A stretch of 64,000 nt of DNA from positions 434,001-498,000 of the forward strand of contig NZ_CP045144.1 in the NCBI RefSeq assembly GCF_009223885.1, read 5' to 3'. The notes under the pieces are model-generated. The model was given only the letters and a program-made list of their open reading frames with translations, was not told the DNA's origin and ran no database searches. Made by a program: the position numbers and the translations under genes. This stretch comes from Ancylobacter sp. TS-1 (GTDB lineage Bacteria > Pseudomonadota > Alphaproteobacteria > Rhizobiales > Xanthobacteraceae). Positions 57,429 to 64,000 of this stretch are shown one piece after another; within the stretch, counting starts at the first letter, position 1; each line of letters starts with the position of its first letter.

Positions 57429-59198
57429 GTGACGAAGGAAGACATAGCGCGCATCGAGCAGACGGGTCTGTTCGATGCACACTGGTATGTGCGCCAGCGT
57501 CCCGGCCTCGTCCGCGAGGCGGGCCGGCGCCCGCTCAGGCACTATCTGCGGACGGGCTGGCGCGAGGGTCTGCAACCCTCGCCCTTCTTCGACGGCACGC
57601 ATTATCTCGCCGCCCATGCCGACGTCGCCGCCGCCGGCTGCAATCCCCTGCTGCACTATGCTCTGTGGGGGCGCGACGAGGGCCGCACGATCCGCGCGGA
57701 GGAGACATGCGACGCTGCGGCGGACGTCGCCTTCTCGGTAATCCTGCCGACCTTTGACCGGATGCCCATCCTCGACGATTGCCTCCGCTTGCTCCTCGCG
57801 CAGACGCACCGCAATTTCGAGGTGATCGTCGTCGACGACGGCTCGACCGACGGCACCGGGGACTGGCTGCACCGGCACTACGCCGCCGAGCTTGCGCAGG
57901 GGCGGATGGTGTATCTGCGCCTCTCCGAAAACTTCGGCGTCGCCGCGGCCCGCAATGCGGGACTGCTGATGGCGCGCCATCCCTGGATCGCCTATGCGGA
58001 TTCCGACAATTTACCATCACCCGGGCTGCTCGACGCCTTCGCCCGGCGCATCGTCTTCCATGGCGCGGCACGCACGCTGTACGCACGCTTCCTGCGCGAG
58101 AGCGACGCGCTCATCATCGGCAGGCGGTTCGATCTCGCGGAGCTGCGCCGGGAGAACTTCGTCGATCTCGGCGTGTTCGTGCATCACATCGACTGCTTCC
58201 GCGAACTCGGCGGGTTCGATGTCAGCCTGCGCCGCCTCGTCGACTGGGACCTCGTTCTCAAATACCTGCATCGTCACCCGCCGCTGTTCATCGACGAGGT
58301 GCTGCTCACCTATCGCGAGGATCCCCGCGGCGGGCGGGCGCGGATCTCCGATACCGAGGCGGTGCTGTCGCCGAAGACGCGCATCCTGCGCCGCTATGGC
58401 GGACGCAAGACGGTCACCAGTCTGATCGTCTGCTACAATCAGGCGGACTTCATCGCCGGCGCCATCGAGAGCGTGGCGTTTCAGCGCGGCGATTTCCAGC
58501 ACGAGGTGGTGATCGCCGACGACGGCTCGACCGACGGCACGGCCGAGATCGCGCTGTCCTACTGCGAGAAATGGCCATGGCTGATCCGCTTGATCGGCGA
58601 TGGGGTCAATCGGGGCATCGCCGGCAACTACCGGCGCGCCTTCGCCGCCGCCAGCGGGGACTATGTCGCCATCCTCGAAGGCGACGATTTCTGGCACGAC
58701 CGGCAGAAGCTGGCGCGGCAGAGCGGCTTTCTCGACGCGAATCCCGACTGCCCGATGGTGTTCTCGCGCATCGAGATCGAGGCGGCGGGCAATCCCAAAC
58801 GCCAGACGCTGGAGCGGCAGAACCGGCTGCGCAAGGACCGGCTGGACGGCGCCGACTTCCTCGCCGAGCCGACGCTCAACCTCATCGCCAACCTGTCGTG
58901 CTGCATGTTCCGCACCGATCTCATGAAGACGCTGCCGAGCGTGCTCTATCGCCACCGGCTGAGCGAGATCGGCCTCGCCTTCCATCTCGAGCGCATCGGC
59001 CCGCTCGGCTATATGCGCCGGCCCATGAGCGTCTACCGCCAGCATGCGGAAGGGGTGTGGAGCGGCGCCTCCGCCGAGTCCCGGCGGGCCAGCGGCCGCC
59101 TGGTGCGCGAGATCGCCAAGGCCGTCGCGCACGAACGCTACAAGCCGGCGCTTCAGGCGATCATCGACCGGGACTTCGCGCCGACTCCGCCGGCCTGA
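57429..59198 (+). CDS. Glycosyltransferase with two GT2 domains
   Basis: This 589-residue protein has three parts. Residues about 14-90 hold two tandem copies of a short motif (LFDAHWYVRQRPGLV...PLRHYLRTGWREGLQPSPFFD and a second copy ending LLHYALWGRDEGR), often found next to GT domains in alphaproteobacterial surface-polysaccharide enzymes. The first GT2 domain starts at FSVILPTFDR with VVDDGSTDGTG and ADSDN. The second starts at TSLIVCYNQADF with IADDGSTDGTAE and LEGDDFW. Both sugar-nucleotide sites look intact. The acceptor is unknown. The start is GTG at 57429, the only suitable codon after the lysE stop, with AGGGGAG upstream. Confidence 0.9.
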   Translation: MTKEDIARIEQTGLFDAHWYVRQRPGLVREAGRRPLRHYLRTGWREGLQPSPFFDGTHYLAAHADVAAAGCNPLLHYALWGRDEGRTIRAEETCDAAADVAFSVILPTFDRMPILDDCLRLLLAQTHRNFEVIVVDDGSTDGTGDWLHRHYAAELAQGRMVYLRLSENFGVAAARNAGLLMARHPWIAYADSDNLPSPGLLDAFARRIVFHGAARTLYARFLRESDALIIGRRFDLAELRRENFVDLGVFVHHIDCFRELGGFDVSLRRLVDWDLVLKYLHRHPPLFIDEVLLTYREDPRGGRARISDTEAVLSPKTRILRRYGGRKTVTSLIVCYNQADFIAGAIESVAFQRGDFQHEVVIADDGSTDGTAEIALSYCEKWPWLIRLIGDGVNRGIAGNYRRAFAAASGDYVAILEGDDFWHDRQKLARQSGFLDANPDCPMVFSRIEIEAAGNPKRQTLERQNRLRKDRLDGADFLAEPTLNLIANLSCCMFRTDLMKTLPSVLYRHRLSEIGLAFHLERIGPLGYMRRPMSVYRQHAEGVWSGASAESRRASGRLVREIAKAVAHERYKPALQAIIDRDFAPTPPA

Positions 59199-59216
59199 CG
59201 TCGGGGCGGCCGGTCG

Positions 59217-61262
59217 TCAGATGTCGAGCAGTTCCTCGTTCGCGAAGGCCGCGCGCTCGGAAATGAAGGCGAAGCGGCTCTCCGGCTTGTTGCCCATCAG
59301 CCGCTCTACGATGTCGGCGGTCATGGCGCGCTCGGCCTCCGCGACGGTGACGCGCAGCAGGGTGCGCGTCTTCCGGCTCATCGTGGTTTCCTTGAGCTGG
59401 GCCGGCATCATCTCGCCGAGGCCCTTGAAGCGGCCGATATCCACCTTGCCGCGCGGGGAGAACTCCTTCGCCAGCAACTCGTCGCGATGCGCCTCGTCGC
59501 GGGCGTACAGCGTCTTGGCCCCCTGGCTGATGCGGTAGAGCGGGGGCACGGCGAGGAACAGGTGGCCGTTCTCGATCAGCTTCGGCATCTGCCGGTAGAA
59601 GAAGGTGACGAGGAGCGAGGCGATGTGGGCGCCGTCGACATCGGCGTCGGTCATGATGATCACGCGCTCGTAGCGCAGGTCCTCATCGCGGTACTGCGCG
59701 CCGGTCCCCGCGCCCAGCGCCTGCACGAGATCGGCAAGCTGCTGGTTCTGCGCGAGCTTGTCGCGGCCGGCGCTGGCGACGTTGAGGATCTTTCCGCGCA
59801 GCGGCAGCACCGCCTGGGTCTGGCGCTCGCGCGCCTGCTTGGCCGAGCCGCCGGCCGAATCGCCCTCGACGATGAAGAGTTCGGAGCCGGCCGCCGAATT
59901 GTTGGAGCAGTCGGCGAGCTTGCCCGGCAGGCGCAGCTTGCGCACCGCCGTCTTGCGGGAGATTTCCTTCTCCTGCCGGCGGCGCAGGCGCTCGTCGGCG
60001 CGCTCGACCACCCAGTCGAGCAGGCGGCTGGCCTGCGCCGGATTGCCGGCGAGCCAGTGGTCGAACGGATCGCGCAGGGCACTCTCGACGATGCGGGCGG
60101 CCTCGACCGTAGCCAGCTTTTCCTTGGTCTGGCCCTGGAATTCCGGCTCGCGCACGAAGACCGAAAGCATCGCCGCGCAGCCGGCCATGACGTCGTCGGC
60201 GGTGACGATGGCGGCGCGCTTGGCATTGCCCGTGCGCTCGGCATGGTCGCGCAGGCCCTTGAGCAGCACGGCGCGCAGGCCGGTCTCATGGGTGCCGCCC
60301 TCGGCGGTGGGGATGGTGTTGCAGTAGGAGGAGACCGCACCGTCGGCATCGCCGAGCCACGCCACCGCCCATTCCGCCGAGCCGTGGCCGCCAGGGCGCG
60401 AGGTCTTGCCGGCGAAGATGTCGGGGTGGACCAGCGTGTGGCCCTCTATGTCGGCGGCGAGATAGTCCTTCAGGCCGCCGGGGAAGCGGAAGACCGCCTT
60501 GGGCGGGATGTCGCTGCCCTCGACCAGCGCCGGATCGCAGCTCCAGCGGATTTCAACGCCGCCGAACAGATAGGCCTTGGAACGGGCCATCTTGAAGACC
60601 CGCGCCGGCTTGAAGCGGGCGCTCTCGCCGAAGATCTGCGGGTCGGGATGAAAGCGCACCCGGGTGCCGCGCCGATTCTGCACACGGCCGACTTCCTCGA
60701 TCCGGCCGAGCGGCTGGCCGCGCGAATAGGTCTGGCGGTACAGCGTCTGGCCGCGCGCCACCTCGACCTCCAGCACGTCGGAGAGCGCGTTGACGACGGA
60801 GACGCCGACGCCGTGCAGGCCGCCGGAGGTCTCATAGACCTTGCTGTCGAACTTGCCGCCGGCATGCAGCGTGGTGAGGATCACCTCCAGCGCCGACTTG
60901 CCGGGATATTTCGGGTGGTTCTCGATCGGGATGCCGCGCCCGTTGTCGGTCACGGTCAGGAACCCGTCGGTCGTCAGCTCCACCTCGATGAAATTGGCAT
61001 GGCCCGCCACGGCCTCGTCCATCGAATTGTCGATCACCTCGGAGAACAGGTGATGCAGCGCCTTCTCGTCGGTGCCGCCAATATACATGCCCGGCCGCCG
61101 GCGCACCGGCTCCAGCCCTTCCAGCACCTCGATGTCGGCGGCGGTATAGCCGGCCTCGCCGGGCGTTCCCTCGCGCGGAACGGCGGCGGCCGGCCGTGCC
61201 GGCGCGCGGACGGGACGGGGCGAGGAGGGGGCGGCGAAAAGGTCGTTATCGGCGTCGGACAT
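59217..61262 (-). CDS. parE: DNA topoisomerase IV subunit B
   Basis: This 681-residue type II topoisomerase ATPase subunit pairs with ParC to separate linked daughter chromosomes. It has the GHKL ATPase (VIDNSMDEAVAGHANFIE, DNGRGIPIENHPKYPGKSALEVILTTLHAGGKF, GLHGVGVSVVNALS), a transducer domain and the Toprim part (FIVEGDSAGGSAKQARERQTQAVLPLRGKILNV, IIMTDADVDGAHI). The C-terminal MGNKPESRFAFISERAAF fits ParE rather than GyrB. A start at 61283 (seven residues longer) is also possible; neither has a strong ribosome site. Confidence 0.95.
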   Translation of the reverse strand: MSDADNDLFAAPSSPRPVRAPARPAAAVPREGTPGEAGYTAADIEVLEGLEPVRRRPGMYIGGTDEKALHHLFSEVIDNSMDEAVAGHANFIEVELTTDGFLTVTDNGRGIPIENHPKYPGKSALEVILTTLHAGGKFDSKVYETSGGLHGVGVSVVNALSDVLEVEVARGQTLYRQTYSRGQPLGRIEEVGRVQNRRGTRVRFHPDPQIFGESARFKPARVFKMARSKAYLFGGVEIRWSCDPALVEGSDIPPKAVFRFPGGLKDYLAADIEGHTLVHPDIFAGKTSRPGGHGSAEWAVAWLGDADGAVSSYCNTIPTAEGGTHETGLRAVLLKGLRDHAERTGNAKRAAIVTADDVMAGCAAMLSVFVREPEFQGQTKEKLATVEAARIVESALRDPFDHWLAGNPAQASRLLDWVVERADERLRRRQEKEISRKTAVRKLRLPGKLADCSNNSAAGSELFIVEGDSAGGSAKQARERQTQAVLPLRGKILNVASAGRDKLAQNQQLADLVQALGAGTGAQYRDEDLRYERVIIMTDADVDGAHIASLLVTFFYRQMPKLIENGHLFLAVPPLYRISQGAKTLYARDEAHRDELLAKEFSPRGKVDIGRFKGLGEMMPAQLKETTMSRKTRTLLRVTVAEAERAMTADIVERLMGNKPESRFAFISERAAFANEELLDI

Positions 61263-61396
61263 CGTGTCTCGTGGCAGGGCCATTCGCTGGGCAATGCGGG
61301 CGCGGTTCCGGGCAGGAGGCGCAGTGGCACCTCTCTAACGGGAATCGTGCGTCGCTACTATGGCAGGATGGGACCGAAAGGAGAACACCGCCGGCA

Positions 61397-62326
61397 TCAT
61401 GGCGACAGGCGCGCCCACAGGCGGCGCAACGCGCGGAGCGTCCGCCGCCGCCTCCTGGGGTCGACCATCGTGCCGTCGAGCACGCTGCGCGCCAGCCGGT
61501 CGAGCACCAGCACGACATCCTCGCGCATGCGCCCGGTCCAGCCGGGGTCCGTCTCCATCAGCCGCGCGAAGGCGGCCTGCTCGTTCGCCGCCTGCGAGAC
61601 GTCGACGCGCAGCGACGCCGGCCACCAGTCGGTGGTGTCGACGATGGCGAGCATGCGGGCGACCTGCGGCATCAGGCTGGCGCGGTCGCGCTTCCAGTCG
61701 GCGACGAAGTGCAGCGCGGTGGGGCAGGGCTCATAGGCGACATTGCCGGCATCCTCGCGCACGATCCGCTTCCAAAGGTGCCAGTCGCCCTGCGTCGGCA
61801 CGTCCTCCGGCCAGTAGCCGGCCCGCTCCAGGCAGGAGCGCCGGTGGACGATGCAGGAGGCCGGCGCGAAATTGTGCCGGCGGAAGGCGGCCGCATCCTC
61901 GCGATTGCGCAGGTTGGTCGCGGTCGCCACCACGATGCCGTCGGTCGTCACCCAGAGCGGGCGCGAATAGGCGAGGTCGATGTGCGCGTCGTCGAAGAAG
62001 CGGCCCATGCGTTCGAGATGGTCGGGCAGCACAATGTCGTCATGCGCCATGAAGCCGATCAGTTCGCCGCGTGCCTGCCGCAGCCCGACATTGCGGTTGG
62101 CGTAGCCGAATCCGGGCGCCTTGGGCAGATCGAACCAGCGAATGCGCGGATCGTCGAACGCGGCGACCACCTGCGCGGTGGCGTCGGTGCAGCCATCGCC
62201 GACGACAAGCAGTTCGAAGTCGGGTTCGCTCTGTGCCAGCACGGAGCGGATCGCGACTCCGACGACGTCAGCCCGGTTGTGAGTGGGCAGCAGCACCGAG
62301 AAGCGCGGCGCCGAGGGGTCCGGCAT
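61397..62326 (-). CDS. GT2-family glycosyltransferase
   Basis: This 309-residue single-domain GT2 enzyme starts RFSVLLPTHNRADVVGVAIRSVLAQSEPDFELLVVGDGCTDATAQVV, with GDGCTD at the nucleotide-binding turn and MAHDDIVLPDHLERM as the DXD-like metal site. Acceptor-side motifs include GYWPEDVPTQGDWHLWKRI. The C-terminal helix is Arg-rich (DPRRRRRTLRALRRLWARL), perhaps for membrane contact. It follows the cupin gene by three bases, so the two are one unit. The sugar and acceptor are unknown. Confidence 0.9.
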   Translation of the reverse strand: MPDPSAPRFSVLLPTHNRADVVGVAIRSVLAQSEPDFELLVVGDGCTDATAQVVAAFDDPRIRWFDLPKAPGFGYANRNVGLRQARGELIGFMAHDDIVLPDHLERMGRFFDDAHIDLAYSRPLWVTTDGIVVATATNLRNREDAAAFRRHNFAPASCIVHRRSCLERAGYWPEDVPTQGDWHLWKRIVREDAGNVAYEPCPTALHFVADWKRDRASLMPQVARMLAIVDTTDWWPASLRVDVSQAANEQAAFARLMETDPGWTGRMREDVVLVLDRLARSVLDGTMVDPRRRRRTLRALRRLWARLSP

Positions 62327-62329
62327 GGC

Positions 62330-62905
62330 TCACCCGCCGCGCGCGTGCGGGCCGAACGAGAACGGGATCAGCGGCGTGTCGATCGGCAGGCGGTACTTGT
62401 CGGGGCTGCGATGGTCGTAGGCCATGGTGGGGTAGTTCACCACCAGAACGTCGGTGCTGCCGATGTTGTGGTCGGCGTGCCAGACATGCTTCGGCACGTT
62501 GACGAGCTGTCGGCGATAGGGCGTCAGCTTCAGCCGGTTCAGCATGCCGCAGGTCGGCGACCACGGGCGGGTGTCGTAGAGCACGAGCTCCATCTCACCC
62601 TGGATGAGGGCATAGCGATCCTCATGCATCTGATGAAGATTCCAGCCCTTCACCACGCCGGGTCGAATGGTGAAGAAGTAGGAGTAGAAGAAGGGATCGG
62701 GATATTCCGGCCAGCGCAGGTCGAAAAGCTCGCAGAGCGAGCCGCGCTCGTCGACATGGGTCGCGAGATCGCGGATCACGACGCCATCGATGAGCTGCGC
62801 GACCGAGGCACCGTCGCTCGCCACCGTCTGCTGGTCGCGCCTGGCCTGCGCGATCAGCTCGGCATGCCGGACGACCCGTTCATCGGCCGCTTCCTCGACG
62901 CTCAT
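62330..62905 (-). CDS. RmlC-like cupin (dTDP-sugar 3,5-epimerase-related)
   Basis: This 191-residue cupin resembles dTDP-4-dehydrorhamnose 3,5-epimerase relatives: VIRDLATHVDERGSLCELFDLRWPEYPDPFFYSYFFTIRPGVVKGWNLHQMHEDRYALIQGEMELVLYDTR. Family RmlC enzymes use a His in the HxH/H..D region; WNLHQMHEDRY matches it. It may epimerise a sugar for the following glycosyltransferase, or bind a sugar without catalysis. The ATG at 62905 has GGAGAG upstream; 62926 is an alternative. It is divergent from argC. Confidence 0.82.
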   Translation of the reverse strand: MSVEEAADERVVRHAELIAQARRDQQTVASDGASVAQLIDGVVIRDLATHVDERGSLCELFDLRWPEYPDPFFYSYFFTIRPGVVKGWNLHQMHEDRYALIQGEMELVLYDTRPWSPTCGMLNRLKLTPYRRQLVNVPKHVWHADHNIGSTDVLVVNYPTMAYDHRSPDKYRLPIDTPLIPFSFGPHARGG

Positions 62906-63047
62906 TTGCCAGCTCTCCGTTGGCATCCCGATTCGCCCGATGAGAAATTGGTGTCACGGTTCCTCGTCGCGCGATAGGCAGCCATGCGCGCGCCGTCTTC
63001 CCGCCATCACGCAATGGCGCTAGAGGAGGGCGCAAAGGAGACCGGAC

Positions 63048-64000
63048 ATGACGGACAGCAAGGCGCGGATCGCGATTCTCGGGGCCTCGGGCTATACGGG
63101 CTCGGAACTCGTGCGACTGTTGCTGCGCCATCCCCGCGTCGAGATCGTCGCGCTGACCGCCGACCGCAAGGCGGGCCAGTCCATGGCCGAGGTGTTCCCG
63201 CAATTCGCGCCCTTCGCGCTGCCCCGGCTCGTCACCATCGAGCAGGTGGAGTGGAGCGGCGTCGACCTCGTCTTCTGCGCGCTGCCGCATGGCACCACGC
63301 AACTCGTCATCAAGAAGGTGTTCGAGACCGCGCCGCATGTGAAGGTGGTCGATCTCTCCGCCGATTTCCGGCTGCGCGACGACGGCGCCTATGAACGCTG
63401 GTACGGCCACCCGCACCAGGCGCTGGAACTGCAGCAGGAAGCCGTCTATGGCCTCGTCGAGCTGTACCGGGACGACATCCGCAAGGCGCGGCTTGTCGCC
63501 AATCCGGGCTGCTACACCACGACCGCCATCCTGCCGGTGGTGCCGCTGATCGAGGCCGGCGCCATCGAGCCCGATTCCATCGTCGTCGATGCCAAGAGCG
63601 GCGTCACCGGCGCGGGCCGCTCCGCCAAGGAGAACCTGCTCTACACCGAGGTGACGGACGGCATGCACGCTTATGGCGTGGGCGGCCACCGCCACATGGC
63701 CGAACTTGACCAGGAATTCTCCCGGGCGGCCGGGCGCAGCATTGTGCCGAGCTTCACGCCGCACCTCGTGCCGATGAGCCGGGGCATCTACGCCACCATC
63801 TACCTGAAGACCGGCGCCGGAATCGGTGCCGAGGGCGTGCACCGGGTGCTGTCGGACTTCTATCGCGGCCAGCCCTTCGTGCATGTGCTCCCGCTCGGCC
63901 AGGTGCCGCAGTCGCGCTTCGTGAAGGGGTCCAACATGACCTTCATCGGCGTGGTGCAGGACCGCGCGCCCGACCGCGTGATCGTGGTCTCGACGATCGA
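63048..64000 (+). CDS. argC: N-acetyl-gamma-glutamyl-phosphate reductase (5' part)
   Basis: This is the third enzyme of arginine biosynthesis, reducing N-acetylglutamyl phosphate to the semialdehyde with NADPH. The first 317 residues are present and the gene runs off the window end. The NADP loop is RIAILGASGYTGSELVRLLLRHP, the catalytic Cys155 is in NPGCYTTTAILP, and KSGVTGAGRSAKENLLYTEV and HLVPMSRGIYATIYLK follow. This is the long (type 1) ArgC. AAAGGAG lies seven bases before the ATG. About 30 residues are missing. Confidence 0.96.
   Translation, partial: MTDSKARIAILGASGYTGSELVRLLLRHPRVEIVALTADRKAGQSMAEVFPQFAPFALPRLVTIEQVEWSGVDLVFCALPHGTTQLVIKKVFETAPHVKVVDLSADFRLRDDGAYERWYGHPHQALELQQEAVYGLVELYRDDIRKARLVANPGCYTTTAILPVVPLIEAGAIEPDSIVVDAKSGVTGAGRSAKENLLYTEVTDGMHAYGVGGHRHMAELDQEFSRAAGRSIVPSFTPHLVPMSRGIYATIYLKTGAGIGAEGVHRVLSDFYRGQPFVHVLPLGQVPQSRFVKGSNMTFIGVVQDRAPDRVIVVSTI

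Overview
The window is about 64 kb of very GC-rich, densely coded chromosome. Gene content and order point to an alphaproteobacterium of the Hyphomicrobiales (Rhizobiales). Markers are the DUF992 protein, the NDUFA12-DUF2155-aat-accCB-aroQ block, RNase E with a charged insertion in its S1 domain, the rne-amiC-mrcA-prfB block, a long B12-dependent ribonucleotide reductase, and a suf operon led by a second cysteine desulfurase. A Xanthobacteraceae-like host (Ancylobacter, Starkeya or Xanthobacter type) is my guess from overall style; no marker here proves the genus. I see no rRNA, tRNA, insertion sequence, prophage, integrase or CRISPR array.

Layout. 0-9 kb: end of an exopolyphosphatase gene, rnd (minus), a DUF992 exported protein, aspS, an unrecognised membrane-anchored protein (minus) and the malic enzyme maeB. 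9-16 kb: two small glycine-zipper exported proteins, two tandem cold-shock genes with their own hairpins, a GNAT acetyltransferase, a GFA-fold protein and nrdJ (minus). 16-27 kb: an MFS transporter, the NDUFA12-like Complex I factor, DUF2155, then a minus-strand block aroQ-accB-accC-aat, a DsbA-like protein with an M48 protease, an aminotransferase, and a divergent HxlR regulator/NmrA-like oxidoreductase pair. 27-37 kb: RNA decay and cell wall, with rne (minus) facing amiC-mrcA-prfB and an antisense GST gene between mrcA and prfB. 37-45 kb: a Bcp peroxiredoxin, a 1189-residue YhdP/AsmA-like protein, divergent tyrS/anmK, a small exported protein and an alpha/beta hydrolase. 45-53 kb: the Fe-S assembly operon (cysteine desulfurase, sufB, sufC, sufD, sufS, sufT, a VOC protein, sufA). 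53-64 kb: TfoX-like protein, MscS channel, DEAD-box helicase, Gre-like factor, LysE exporter, a double-GT2 glycosyltransferase, parE, a GT2 plus cupin pair, and the start of argC.

How the genes relate. Most of the window is housekeeping: fatty-acid initiation (accB/accC), translation (aspS, tyrS, prfB, aat), RNA metabolism (rnd, rne, RhlE-like helicase, Csp proteins), deoxynucleotide synthesis, peptidoglycan synthesis, splitting and recycling (mrcA, amiC, anmK), and Fe-S cluster supply.

I did not find a convincing undescribed multi-gene system. The least explained signals are non-coding. A family of five palindromic elements of about 90-105 bp occurs here, three of them inside the suf operon. 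A palindrome matching the Irr iron-control element lies in front of suf. The rne gene appears to have a leader of about 560 nt that carries an opposite-strand terminator. Two strong inverted repeats precede an uncharacterised small exported protein. All base counts, motifs and coordinates were read by eye.
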